NCBI GenBank assembly: GCA_016704485.1
Contig: JADJAA010000001.1
Span: 868,001-932,000 of the forward strand
DNA: 64,000 nucleotides
Direction of reading: 5' to 3'
DNA from: Flavobacteriales bacterium
GTDB taxonomy: Bacteria; Bacteroidota; Bacteroidia; Flavobacteriales_F; PHOS-HE28
Shown one piece after another: positions 1 through 8,957 of this stretch. A model generated the notes under the pieces. That model was not told the DNA's origin. It did no database searches and saw nothing but the letters and a program-made list of their open reading frames with translations. A program made the translations under genes and the position numbers. Position 1 is the stretch's first letter. The number at the start of each line of letters is the position of its first letter.

Positions 1-1431
1 GATCGTCAACAACACGATCCCGATAAGATCCATCCACACACCGGCCTTAACCATTTCGCGCACCGGAATGCGACCGCTGGCGAAGATGATGGCCTGCATG
101 GGCGAGGCCACGGGCAAAGCAAAACCTAAAGTTGCCGCGAGTGTTGCGGGGATCAATAACCAATGTGGATCCATGCCCCAAACGGTTGCGCTTTCCGCGA
201 GGATGGGTAACGTAAGACTGGCCGTTGCCGTGTTGCTGCCGAGTTCGCTCATTAAACAGACCACCGAACTTACCGTCGCAATGAGTGCGGTCGGGTGCAA
301 GGAATTGTAGTCGTTCAGCGCTGTTACCATGATGTGGGCCAGACCGGTTTTCTCCAAGCCCGATGCGATCGCAAAACCGCCACCGAACAAGAGGAGTATA
401 CCCCACGGAAGTTTCTGTTCCGCAATGTCCCACGTCATCAGTGGGCCCTTTGTTCTGGTCATTTCCGCGGATGGCATGGGTGCTTGAATGAGGAACAAAA
501 GGATGGCCGCAGCGATCGCGATCGCACCATCGTTCAACGCTGTGAGCTGGAATTTTTCACGCCAACCCATTACGTTTACCGTATCTGAAAAAGAGATACC
601 ATCGCCCGTTACCCAGAGCAGTGCGACCAGCGCGAAAAGAATGCCTGCTTTTGCCTCGGCATTGGTCATTCTTCCCATGGAGCCCAAGCCTTCTTTTACT
701 CGAGCAACTTCAATGATGCGGTGCGTGGGAACGCGAAATACGATACGCGTTATCAACAACCATGCGAACGCCATATAGATCAACGCAAAAGGTATTCCGA
801 AGGACATCCATTGTCCGAAACCGATCGGTGGCCGTTCCGGCCACATGGTCCTTGAGATCTCCAGGAATATCAAATTCGGTGGTGTTCCAACGGGTGTGGC
901 CATGCCACCGATAGTTGCTCCATAAGAGACAGCCAACAACAACGGTACGGTGAGTTTCTTGCGTGCTTCCAGCGAGCCATCCCCATCCAACAAACTGAGT
1001 GCGATCGGCAACATCAACAACACACAACTGGTGCTGTTCATCCACATGCTGATCAATGCACTGGCGAGCATGATGCCAGCGACCAACCGAGGGCCGGTGC
1101 TCCCTACAAGCGATACGATGTGCAACGCGATACGCCGATGCAGACCAGTACGTTCAATGGCCAAGGCGAGCAAGAATCCACCCAGAAAAAGATAGATGAT
1201 CTCTTTGCCGTAATTCGCTGTAGTACCCGCCATGCTGTCGATGCCGAACAACGGGAAAAGCACCATCGGCAATACCGATGTTACGGCCAACGGTACGGCT
1301 TCGCTGATCCACCACACGGCCATCCACGCAACGATGCCCGCCATGGCCGCCGGTGCAGTGCCGTTTTCGTGCATGGTCCAATACACCAGCAGTGCAGTGA
1401 GTGGTCCGGCGAGTTGGAGGAAGCGACGCAT
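1..1431 (-). CDS. SLC13/DASS-family sodium:anion symporter (C-terminus outside window)
   Basis: Reading from the ATG at 1431 gives an open frame of 477 codons that leaves the window, so the last residues are missing. The family imports dicarboxylates, sulfate or phosphate-like anions with Na+. Hydrophobic spans alternate throughout. The family motif WWISEAVPLAVTSVLP lies near residues 39-54, and the second ion-binding SNT motif (GSNTATASLTLP) near residue 400. At the first SNT position the sequence reads MNSTSCVLLMLP (about residue 131), so Ser and Asn are swapped relative to the usual order. It is the last visible gene of a minus-strand run; the gene before it (TMEM220-like) ends about 120 bases upstream. 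Family assignment is firm; the substrate cannot be read from sequence. Confidence 0.9.
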   Translation of the reverse strand, partial: MRRFLQLAGPLTALLVYWTMHENGTAPAAMAGIVAWMAVWWISEAVPLAVTSVLPMVLFPLFGIDSMAGTTANYGKEIIYLFLGGFLLALAIERTGLHRRIALHIVSLVGSTGPRLVAGIMLASALISMWMNSTSCVLLMLPIALSLLDGDGSLEARKKLTVPLLLAVSYGATIGGMATPVGTPPNLIFLEISRTMWPERPPIGFGQWMSFGIPFALIYMAFAWLLITRIVFRVPTHRIIEVARVKEGLGSMGRMTNAEAKAGILFALVALLWVTGDGISFSDTVNVMGWREKFQLTALNDGAIAIAAAILLFLIQAPMPSAEMTRTKGPLMTWDIAEQKLPWGILLLFGGGFAIASGLEKTGLAHIMVTALNDYNSLHPTALIATVSSVVCLMSELGSNTATASLTLPILAESATVWGMDPHWLLIPATLAATLGFALPVASPMQAIIFASGRIPVREMVKAGVWMDLIGIVLLTI

Positions 1432-1436
1432 AATTA

Positions 1437-1460
1437 AATGTAGAATGTAGAATGTAGAAT
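1437..1460. repeat. Short tandem repeat, three ATGTAGA units
   Basis: Three consecutive copies of a 7-base unit lie just upstream of the transporter start codon. The position suits a promoter-spacer or slippage tract, but no function can be shown from sequence. Confidence 0.7.
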
Positions 1461-1553
1461 TATCGCGCCTGCATGGCCGAAGAAGATCTAACCGTTAATG
1501 GACGTTCATTAACGTGAATGAACTTTGGACTGCATGGTAGTTCGTTCCACTTT

Positions 1554-1917
1554 TTATGATCGCTTTGGAGTAACCATGAACAAGACCGTCAAGGAAACAA
1601 CGGCGATCAGTAATCCGAGGAACTCGCGCACTACTTCCACGTGAATATCCGTGGCTTTCATTTCGCCGGTGATGGAGGGCATGCCGAGCTGGAACCAGTC
1701 GATCATGCCCGGGGTCATGGTACACATCCAAATGAAAAGGATGGCGGCTACTGTGCCGATGACGCTCCGTTGCGACTTGCCGAAAGCAGCGATCACGAAG
1801 AGCGCTGAAGTAATGGTATAGGCGGCGACCCAGATGATCGGGTCGGGGTCGTTCAAGTTCAAATAGGCGAAGGCTGCGAAACACAAAGCAAAGAACAAGA
1901 AGACGGCTTTTTTTCAT
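1554..1917 (-). CDS. TMEM220-like small membrane protein, apparent frameshift at an A7 run
   Basis: The frame ending at 1554 encodes a protein of about 120 residues with four hydrophobic segments and the motif AYLNLNDPDP, typical of the transmembrane 220 family (function unknown). In that frame the only start is a TTG at 1898, and a stop precedes it. The natural ATG at 1917 is one base out of frame: ATG is followed by seven A. With six A the reading becomes MKKAVFLFFALCFAAFAYLN, a good membrane start. I therefore give the gene the ATG at 1917 and flag a +1 base in the run at 1908-1914. It lies 25 bases after the TonB receptor stop and is probably co-transcribed with it. Confidence 0.75.
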
Positions 1918-1941
1918 GGTGCGAAGTGGTGTTCGTGACGA

Positions 1942-4248
1942 TCAGAATTCGATGCGGTAACTCACGTTCGGAATAAGTCCCAATTGGTATTTGGTCACCA
2001 CTTCCCGTTTGCGTACATCGAAATATTGGTACGATACGTTCTGCGCATTGGTCGCGTTCAACAGATCCAACGACCACATGCCGGTGTGTGCTTTGCGCTC
2101 GCGTTTCAGATAGACGCGCAGATCCAATCTGTAGAATGTTGGGTACTGGCTGCTATAAGGATCCGTGAGTTGCGATGCAGGGTCCGTGATCGGTGTGTAA
2201 CGTTGACCACCGGTTAGGTTCGCACGCATGTTGATGCCCCATGTGCGTTTCAATCGCTCCTTCTCCTTAACGAACTCGCGACCAATGACCACATTGCCAA
2301 TGGCTCGTGTGTTCCATCGGCTATTAAGCGTTCGGTCTTCCACATCCGTGTAGGTCGCATCCAATACGGTGCCATTTATTTGGTAGAAGAAATTGTTGTG
2401 GAAGCTATGATCCAAACTAAGTTCCACGCCATTATTCGTCGCTTTGCCACGATCCGATAATTGCATGAAATAATAATCGTCCCAGCCGTTCACTAAACTA
2501 CCACTTCCTGTTCCTATCACTCCAAAGAACCCGGAACCACTTGAGATCGGCACATCCACCAATTGCCGCACAAACACTTCACCGTGCATCACGAGATACG
2601 GCTTGAACGGATGATCATAAGCCAACACGATCTCCTGTATACGCGTCATGCCAATGGAGCTATTATCGAGACCGATGAACTGTGTGGCAGGAAATAATTG
2701 TGTTCGTGGCAGTTGTCCGCGTTGACCTGCACTCAGGGTCAACGTTCTGCCTTTGAGCGTGCGCCAGCTCATGGTGACACGCGGTTCAAGCACCTCTGAA
2801 CCATTCGGTGTGTAGTACGAATACGCCAAGCCAACACTAGCGCGTAAGCGTTCGGTAAGATCATGCGCCACTTCGCCATAGGGTCGCATCAGCCATCCGT
2901 CGATGACTTCATCAATGAGGATCGTCTTGCGCATAATGCGTTGCATCGCACTACCGCCCAATTGGTAATTCGTTCGTGATCCGATACTGCCTCGCACGTA
3001 CGAGACGAGCGATAATTTTTGTTCACTAAGTGCATTGCGCACGGTATATACAGAACCACGCCGTGCAAAAAAAGGTCCGGTCTCCGTCCGTTCCTGATCG
3101 TTCTCCGAGATCACCGCGGTGGTCTTCCAAACGGCGTTCTTACCCAATGCTAACCGGAAGGTGGTTCCGGCCGCACCCACCTGCGATGTGTAGTCTATGT
3201 TCTGGCTGTCCTTGTCGAATTCCCATTCCGTGGGATCCTTGGCGTCGAACACGTTGCTACTGTTGCCGCCCATGCCGAAGAAGGTGAGCTGTGCCTTGTC
3301 CTTGAACGGAATGGAAACATTGAATGATAGGTCCTGGAAGGTGATCTTTTCATCGCCCAACGCAACGCCCATCGCCCCAAGCAACCCAAGTGTCGAGTAG
3401 CGGTAATTGATCAAGTACGTAGCGCCTTTGCCTTTCTTGAACGGCCCTTCTGCACTGAGGTCGATACCGATAAGTCCGGCTTGCACCGTGAACGCATGAC
3501 GCTCTTTGGTGCCAGCGCGCAAATGCATGTCCATGATACCACCCAACGCATTTCCATACGGTGCAGAGAAACCGCCCAGCAAGAGCCGGGATGTACCCAA
3601 CATCTGTGCGCTCAGAATAGTTGTTCCACCGCCACTCAATGTCGGCAGGTCATTTTGTGTCCCCGCATTTCCAGTGTGGTTCGGGTTCACGATCTCGGCT
3701 CCTTCCAACAGCCACGCATTGCCCGCTGGTCCATTGCCACGCACACTGAAATGGTTGGCCTGATCATTCGTGGAAGCAACTCCCGCAAAACTCATGGCCA
3801 ATCGTGCTGGGTCGAAAAAGGTGGCAGGGTAACGCAGACTTTTTTCTACCGTGAGAACATGTGTTCCGATCGCATCCAAGCGTTGTGGTGCCAGAGCGCG
3901 AACTTCCGCCTCGCCCAATTCATTCGCACTGCGCTGCATGGATAGCTCCACGCTTTCCTCCTTGCCCGCACGCACCCACACCTCCGTGATCTCCGCTGGG
4001 GCATACCCTACAAAGGATGCGCGAACACGGTGTATCCCTGTCGGCAGATCGGTCATCCGGAATGTGCCATTCGCATTCGTGGTAGATCCCATGCTTGAGT
4101 CTGCAACGAATACTTCCACGTAGGCCCCGGACAAAGGCGTGTTGGTCGTAGCATCGACGACACTCCCCGAAAGGGTTGCAGTTGTTTGTGCAGCACCACG
4201 AACAACGAGAAAACAACAAGCTGAAACAAGGAGGTACCGGGCGATCAT
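1942..4248 (-). CDS. TonB-dependent outer-membrane receptor, CarboxypepD_reg-like N-terminus
   Basis: A 768-residue protein with a signal peptide (residues 1-20, ending GAAQ). Next come a carboxypeptidase-regulatory-like beta-sandwich (about 24-105; motif GSVVDATTNTPLSGAYVEV), a plug domain (about 120-230; the SVRGNGPAGNAWLLEGAEI stretch is the plug core) and a beta-barrel ending in an aromatic residue (RIEF). Such receptors move a bound ligand across the outer membrane using TonB energy. No SusD-like lipoprotein follows, so it is not a typical SusCD pair; a metal, cofactor or peptide ligand is possible but cannot be chosen. It heads a minus-strand unit with the TMEM220-like gene. Confidence 0.92.
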   Translation of the reverse strand: MIARYLLVSACCFLVVRGAAQTTATLSGSVVDATTNTPLSGAYVEVFVADSSMGSTTNANGTFRMTDLPTGIHRVRASFVGYAPAEITEVWVRAGKEESVELSMQRSANELGEAEVRALAPQRLDAIGTHVLTVEKSLRYPATFFDPARLAMSFAGVASTNDQANHFSVRGNGPAGNAWLLEGAEIVNPNHTGNAGTQNDLPTLSGGGTTILSAQMLGTSRLLLGGFSAPYGNALGGIMDMHLRAGTKERHAFTVQAGLIGIDLSAEGPFKKGKGATYLINYRYSTLGLLGAMGVALGDEKITFQDLSFNVSIPFKDKAQLTFFGMGGNSSNVFDAKDPTEWEFDKDSQNIDYTSQVGAAGTTFRLALGKNAVWKTTAVISENDQERTETGPFFARRGSVYTVRNALSEQKLSLVSYVRGSIGSRTNYQLGGSAMQRIMRKTILIDEVIDGWLMRPYGEVAHDLTERLRASVGLAYSYYTPNGSEVLEPRVTMSWRTLKGRTLTLSAGQRGQLPRTQLFPATQFIGLDNSSIGMTRIQEIVLAYDHPFKPYLVMHGEVFVRQLVDVPISSGSGFFGVIGTGSGSLVNGWDDYYFMQLSDRGKATNNGVELSLDHSFHNNFFYQINGTVLDATYTDVEDRTLNSRWNTRAIGNVVIGREFVKEKERLKRTWGINMRANLTGGQRYTPITDPASQLTDPYSSQYPTFYRLDLRVYLKRERKAHTGMWSLDLLNATNAQNVSYQYFDVRKREVVTKYQLGLIPNVSYRIEF

Positions 4249-4484
4249 GGTACGAACTTACACGTGCAAGGCCGTTCAGCGGAAATGTGTTGTGTGAAGT
4301 ATCCTCTTTTTGCTGTTGACATAAGTTCCACGCGGTATCCCTAACCGCTAAAACTTCCAATTTACCGCAACCCGCCATCCTCTCGCCCATTTCCGCCATC
4401 CACGCGATCGGACTGGCGAGAGCTAGATGATCACAGGAATTTTGGACCCATCGAAACGAGATCATCTCCAAAAACCTCAACACC

Positions 4485-4757
4485 ATGAACCATTCAACAA
4501 GTACTCCCAACAACTCGCATTCGATCAAGCGTTCCACCTTGAACTGGGCCGCCATGATCATGCTACTGTTCGCACTGCCAGCATGCCAAAAATGCTTGAC
4601 GTGTGAGGTCCACGTAACCGATAGCAACGGTCAATCGGAAACGCGACCCTATGATGATCAATGTGGCAACAAAACGCAACTTGACATGGTACGGCAAGGG
4701 TGCGAAGATGTCGCTCAACTATTGGGAGGAACCTGTGTTTGCACCAAGGGCAATTGA
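4485..4757 (+). CDS. Small cysteine-rich lipoprotein, function unknown
   Basis: A 90-residue product with a hydrophobic stretch ending in a lipobox (FALPAC, Cys at about residue 34), so it should be lipid-anchored. The mature part is only about 57 residues, with seven Cys including the lipid-attached one (motifs CQKCLTC and CVC), suggesting disulfides. The long 20-residue n-region before the hydrophobic core is unusual; an internal start at MIMLLFALPAC is possible. The first 17 bases around the start codon are repeated at the start of the next gene. I do not recognise a family. Confidence 0.6.
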   Translation: MNHSTSTPNNSHSIKRSTLNWAAMIMLLFALPACQKCLTCEVHVTDSNGQSETRPYDDQCGNKTQLDMVRQGCEDVAQLLGGTCVCTKGN

Positions 4758-4884
4758 ATTGGCTTGCGTCGAAACCGACTCCATCAACAACGAACATTAA
4801 AAACCAACTAAAACCATGAACCATTCAACGTCTCCTTTCGCGAATAGGGCCCTTCTGGTCCAGAAACCGAAACAAACCCAACCT

Positions 4885-5931
4885 ATGCGCTTCCTTGTTT
4901 CCCTCTTGTTCTTGCTGTTCCTTCTGCAGGGTGCAACTGCGCAGGTGATCACAAGGCTTAGTGGTGGAACGTCCTATTTCTCATACAACGTGAATGATCT
5001 CGCCACTATCGTGATCAATGCGAGCGAGAACGATACCATAATACTGCCGGGTGGGCCCATCAATTGCACTGGGATCACCGTGAACAAACCCCTGACATTC
5101 ATTGGTGCCGGGGTCCTTAACGCTGGGACCGCAGTAACCTTGCCTACCGTGATTCCTTATGCCTACAATCAGGATATTGTCATCGCATCCGCTGGCAGCG
5201 GTACCCGCTTCCATGGAATCAATTTTGACCGTGTCGTTCGATTCACCGGTGGTGTATCTAATGTGAGCTTCATGCGTTGTGCCTTTGCAGGATTTACACT
5301 TGCTGGATACCAACAGGTCCCACCATCCAATCTTAATATCAAGCACTGCATCTTCAGAAGCGGCATTGGAAATGGTAGCTACACAGCACCACAAGGTCTT
5401 CTCGTGGAGAATAGCATCATTGCGGGAGGCATCAACATTGGGTCGATCGCTACGGCGCAGATCACCCAGTGCATCATCCTAAATATGACCAACAATAATG
5501 GTGTCAACCAAGGTGTGGTATTCAGCAACAACATCTTCACTCGAAGTTCTGGCAGCTTTAGCCTCAATAGTGCCTCGACCTATTCTAATAATCTTTTCGC
5601 CATGAACGGCGGAAATACTATGAACTGGAATGGCGCAATCGATGGTGGAGGCAATGTAGGCTTTCAGAGCACGCTCACCAATGTTTTCTTCAACCTCGGC
5701 TCATACACCACCTACGACGAGAGCTACGACTATCACCTCGTCCAAGGCAGTATAGGCTTAACGATGGGTTCCACTGGACAGGTCGGCATCTACGGTGGTC
5801 CCTTAGGCTCACCTTGGAAGGAAGGTGCCATCCCCTTTAACCCCCATTGGGTGAGTCTACAACCCTCATTGGGCTCCACCAACGGGGGAACGATCAACGT
5901 TACTTTCTCAGGCGCTGCCCAACAAAACTAA
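4885..5931 (+). CDS. Secreted beta-helix-like surface protein
   Basis: From the ATG at 4885 the product starts MRFLVSLLFLLFLLQGATAQ, a clear signal peptide; an in-frame ATG at 4816 would add 23 residues that do not look like an export signal. The mature protein (about 330 residues) is rich in N, G, S, T, with short hydrophobic steps such as NVSFMRCAF, NIKHCIFRSG, LLVENSIIAGG and ITQCIILNM spaced about 20-30 residues apart, the pattern of a right-handed parallel beta-helix. No T9SS sorting domain is evident. It ends 6 bases before the next gene, so the two are probably co-expressed. Confidence 0.65.
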   Translation: MRFLVSLLFLLFLLQGATAQVITRLSGGTSYFSYNVNDLATIVINASENDTIILPGGPINCTGITVNKPLTFIGAGVLNAGTAVTLPTVIPYAYNQDIVIASAGSGTRFHGINFDRVVRFTGGVSNVSFMRCAFAGFTLAGYQQVPPSNLNIKHCIFRSGIGNGSYTAPQGLLVENSIIAGGINIGSIATAQITQCIILNMTNNNGVNQGVVFSNNIFTRSSGSFSLNSASTYSNNLFAMNGGNTMNWNGAIDGGGNVGFQSTLTNVFFNLGSYTTYDESYDYHLVQGSIGLTMGSTGQVGIYGGPLGSPWKEGAIPFNPHWVSLQPSLGSTNGGTINVTFSGAAQQN

Positions 5932-5937
5932 GAAACC

Positions 5938-8697
5938 ATGCTACGCAACATCATATTTTTGGTATCCATGGTCATCGCCATGGCGCTCCATGCCCAATCG
6001 CCCTCCGTTAGGGGCTATGAATACTGGTTCGACCAGAACCATACGAACCGGATTTTCGTGGCAGTAGCGCCTGCCACAACCGTGAACTTGATAAACGTAC
6101 CACTGGATACGGATACCTTGTCCGTTGGCACCCACATCGTTCATTTGCGTTTGAAGGACCATACCTCTGATGGTGCGGTACGATGGAGCAGTGTGGTAAC
6201 ACGCACATTCGAGAAGCTCCATACTGGTCCTTGGGAAATTGTCGCAGTTCGCTACTGGGTAGGCACACCGACCAACGAGCTCGACCCCTTGGTCCGGACC
6301 AAGGTCTTCGACTCCCCGCAGCAACAGATCAACTATGCCAATAGCCCATTGGACCTGTGTGGCTACCCCACCGGGAACCAAACGCTGAAACTACAACTGA
6401 AAGACAACCACGGGCAATGGAGTTCGGTGGTGTCCCGCACTGTTAATGTGGAGACGGCCGGAACCCTTGGTCAACCGGTCATAACTGCCACGCCTGTGCC
6501 GAATAATTTTTGCCCAGGAGCGGTCGTAACGTTCACCGCCACACCGCCTTCCGGCCCCAATATCGCTTTGCCAGGGGCTTACAATTGGACTGTTCCCACT
6601 GGCGCAGGATGGAGCTATGTGACAAGTACCGGCAATACCATCACTGTTACCATTGGCAGTTCGGCGGGTACGGTGCAGGTTTTCTCAACGAATGCATGCG
6701 GCACCAGCGCCACGGCTTCGTTTCCTGTGAACATTTCGCAAGAGCCAGCGCAACCTTCACCTGTGCAAGGTATAGCTGCATGTGCAGGTAGTCTTACCAC
6801 CTTTTCGGTCGACTCAGTTTCCGGAGTTGACTTCGAATGGTCCGTTCCTGGCGGTTCTCCTAGTACAGGAAGCGGCTCGACTTTCTCCACTACGTTAACG
6901 GCTAACGCAACCATCACCGTAACACCCGTGAACAGTTGCGGAGTTTACGGTCCGGAGCGTTCTGCTGCGATCACTGTCTCGCAGCCATCAAACGCCGGTA
7001 CCAACGGAAACGTTAGCACCTGTTCCGGCATGGTGCCCCAAAGTTTGTTCGCACAGCTCGGCGGCAACCCCAGCGCGGGTGGCACGTGGAGTGGGCCCAG
7101 CCCAATAGCGAACGGGGAATACAACCCTGCCACGATGAACCCCGGCGTGTATTCGTATTTGGTAGCTGGTGTGGGCGCATGCTCCAACGCTACCGCCACA
7201 GTGACCGTGGTGGAGAATCAGGAACCGAATGCAGGTGCAAATGGGACCTTATCTGCATGCAGCAATGGTGACCCCGTATCGTTGTTCGCGCAATTAACAG
7301 GAAACCCACAAGTCGGTGGAAACTGGAGCGGTCCGAGCCCCACTACCGGATCGTATGACCCTAGTGCCATGGACCCCGGTGTATACACCTATATGGTGAA
7401 TGGCATAAGTCCTTGCGGAAACGCCTCCGCAACGGTTACCGTAAGCGAAACGGACGCGCCAAATGCAGGTAGCAGCAGCGCGCTTACCCTTTGCCAAACT
7501 TCAGACCCTGCGGATCTTTTCGTAGTCTTGGGAGGTAACCCGCAAGCAGGTGGCAACTGGAGCGGACCCAGCGCTACATCCGGCATGTTCGACCCTACTA
7601 ATATGCAATCCGGCACCTATACGTACTTGGTTTCCAGTAGTGGCCCATGCCCAAGTGCCAGCGCCACTGTTTCTGTTGTGGTGAATTCATTACCCAATGC
7701 TGGAAGTGATGGCAACCTTGAATTATGTGACAATGCCGCCGCTGTTTCCCTTTTCGAGAGCTTGGGAGGCGTACCACAATCCGGTGGATCTTGGACGCCC
7801 AATGCACCTAACGACATGTACGATCCAGCGACGATGAACCCTGGTGTATACACCTACACGGTGCTGGGTACAGCGCCATGCCCAACTGCATCGGCCACGG
7901 TAACAGTGAGCGAAACGAATGCGCCCAATGCAGGTGAAAATGCATCATTAGTGCTTTGTGCCGAAGCAGATCCTGTCGACCTTCTTACTGTTCTGAACGG
8001 AACTCCAGACCCGGATGGCGCATGGACTGGGCCGAGTGAATTAGGTTCGAGTTTCTTCGACCCTGCGATTGCTCTTGAAGGTGATTATAGTTACACTATC
8101 GTTGGTACAGGCACATGTTTGAATAACACTGCCACCGTTAACGTGAACGTGATGGACCTTGATCTCGTCATGATCGACGGAACGGCTACTGTCGACGAAC
8201 TGGGAACACTGCTCTTCACAACATCCCCAGAACTCCCTGATGCGGATTCTATCGTTTGGACAATACCAACCGGATGGAACTGGGCCGGTACAGACAATGA
8301 TCCGTTGGACGAAATGGCATACCTGGATCCACCGGATGCAGCGGGATTCTACACCATCTGTGCACGTGCATACGGTGGCGGATGCGCGGGCGACACGGCG
8401 GTCTGCTTTGAAACGCAGCTAACAGTTGGTGCTCCGCAGCTGGATCGCGAAAGCAGTAGCGTATCCATCTACCCCAATCCGAACAACGGCCAATTCACGA
8501 TCACGATGGAAGGTTTCCCGACTACTTGCCACATAAAGATCTTGGACGCATTGGGCAAGGAGGTGCTTCAACAATACATGATAGGCGGGAGCAGCACTAT
8601 GCAGATGGACCTGGGTGATCTCGCTTCAGGAGTGTATTACGTCCGGATCGAAACTGAGCGAGAGGTGATGAGTTTACCTGTTGTTGTTCAGCGGTAA
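5938..8697 (+). CDS. Large secreted repeat protein with T9SS type A sorting domain
   Basis: The 919-residue protein starts with a signal peptide (residues 1-20, ALHAQS). An early region of about 150 residues has YWFDQNHTNR- and VVTRTFEKLHTGPWE-type segments, followed by PKD-like modules. Five repeats of about 80 residues then each open with PNAG and a Cys and contain GGNWSGPS and YTY cores (about residues 345-750). The last 80 residues, from SVSIYPNPNNGQFTIT, are a type A sorting domain that should direct T9SS export and cell-surface attachment. Its final 300 residues resemble the end of the 13.9-18.1 kb protein. A strong terminator follows. Likely a surface adhesin or matrix protein, by inference. 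Confidence 0.85.
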   Translation: MLRNIIFLVSMVIAMALHAQSPSVRGYEYWFDQNHTNRIFVAVAPATTVNLINVPLDTDTLSVGTHIVHLRLKDHTSDGAVRWSSVVTRTFEKLHTGPWEIVAVRYWVGTPTNELDPLVRTKVFDSPQQQINYANSPLDLCGYPTGNQTLKLQLKDNHGQWSSVVSRTVNVETAGTLGQPVITATPVPNNFCPGAVVTFTATPPSGPNIALPGAYNWTVPTGAGWSYVTSTGNTITVTIGSSAGTVQVFSTNACGTSATASFPVNISQEPAQPSPVQGIAACAGSLTTFSVDSVSGVDFEWSVPGGSPSTGSGSTFSTTLTANATITVTPVNSCGVYGPERSAAITVSQPSNAGTNGNVSTCSGMVPQSLFAQLGGNPSAGGTWSGPSPIANGEYNPATMNPGVYSYLVAGVGACSNATATVTVVENQEPNAGANGTLSACSNGDPVSLFAQLTGNPQVGGNWSGPSPTTGSYDPSAMDPGVYTYMVNGISPCGNASATVTVSETDAPNAGSSSALTLCQTSDPADLFVVLGGNPQAGGNWSGPSATSGMFDPTNMQSGTYTYLVSSSGPCPSASATVSVVVNSLPNAGSDGNLELCDNAAAVSLFESLGGVPQSGGSWTPNAPNDMYDPATMNPGVYTYTVLGTAPCPTASATVTVSETNAPNAGENASLVLCAEADPVDLLTVLNGTPDPDGAWTGPSELGSSFFDPAIALEGDYSYTIVGTGTCLNNTATVNVNVMDLDLVMIDGTATVDELGTLLFTTSPELPDADSIVWTIPTGWNWAGTDNDPLDEMAYLDPPDAAGFYTICARAYGGGCAGDTAVCFETQLTVGAPQLDRESSSVSIYPNPNNGQFTITMEGFPTTCHIKILDALGKEVLQQYMIGGSSTMQMDLGDLASGVYYVRIETEREVMSLPVVVQR

Positions 8698-8715
8698 AAC
8701 AACAATGAATGTCAC

Positions 8716-8748
8716 AAAGACCGTCCAGGAATGGCCTGGACGGTCTTT
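8716..8748 (+). terminator. Rho-independent-type terminator after the 919-aa T9SS gene
   Basis: A perfect 14-base inverted repeat (AAAGACCGTCCAGG / CCTGGACGGTCTTT) with a 5-base loop begins 19 bases after the stop codon and ends in TTT. Confidence 0.85.
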
Positions 8749-8957
8749 GAAATCCCCAAACCAGATCAGAACAACAAATGTGTAACGTGAAGAATGGCAG
8801 GATGGGAATGTCCGTTTACAACGGCAGAAATAAAAGCCGCATATTAGCGAGCAATGGAGCCTGCTTTTGTGTGTGTTCAAAGAGACGTAGCTTCCTTCAA
8901 ACTGCGTTCATTACGAACTCATGTGCGCAGAGCTCCGCTATTATGGAATTGCCTAAG

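Noticed and set aside
3920..4627. 235-codon minus-strand frame overlapping the TonB receptor start
   Set aside because: It lies in another frame over the receptor's signal-peptide end and runs into the lipoprotein gene on the other strand; composition is not protein-like and no domain is seen.
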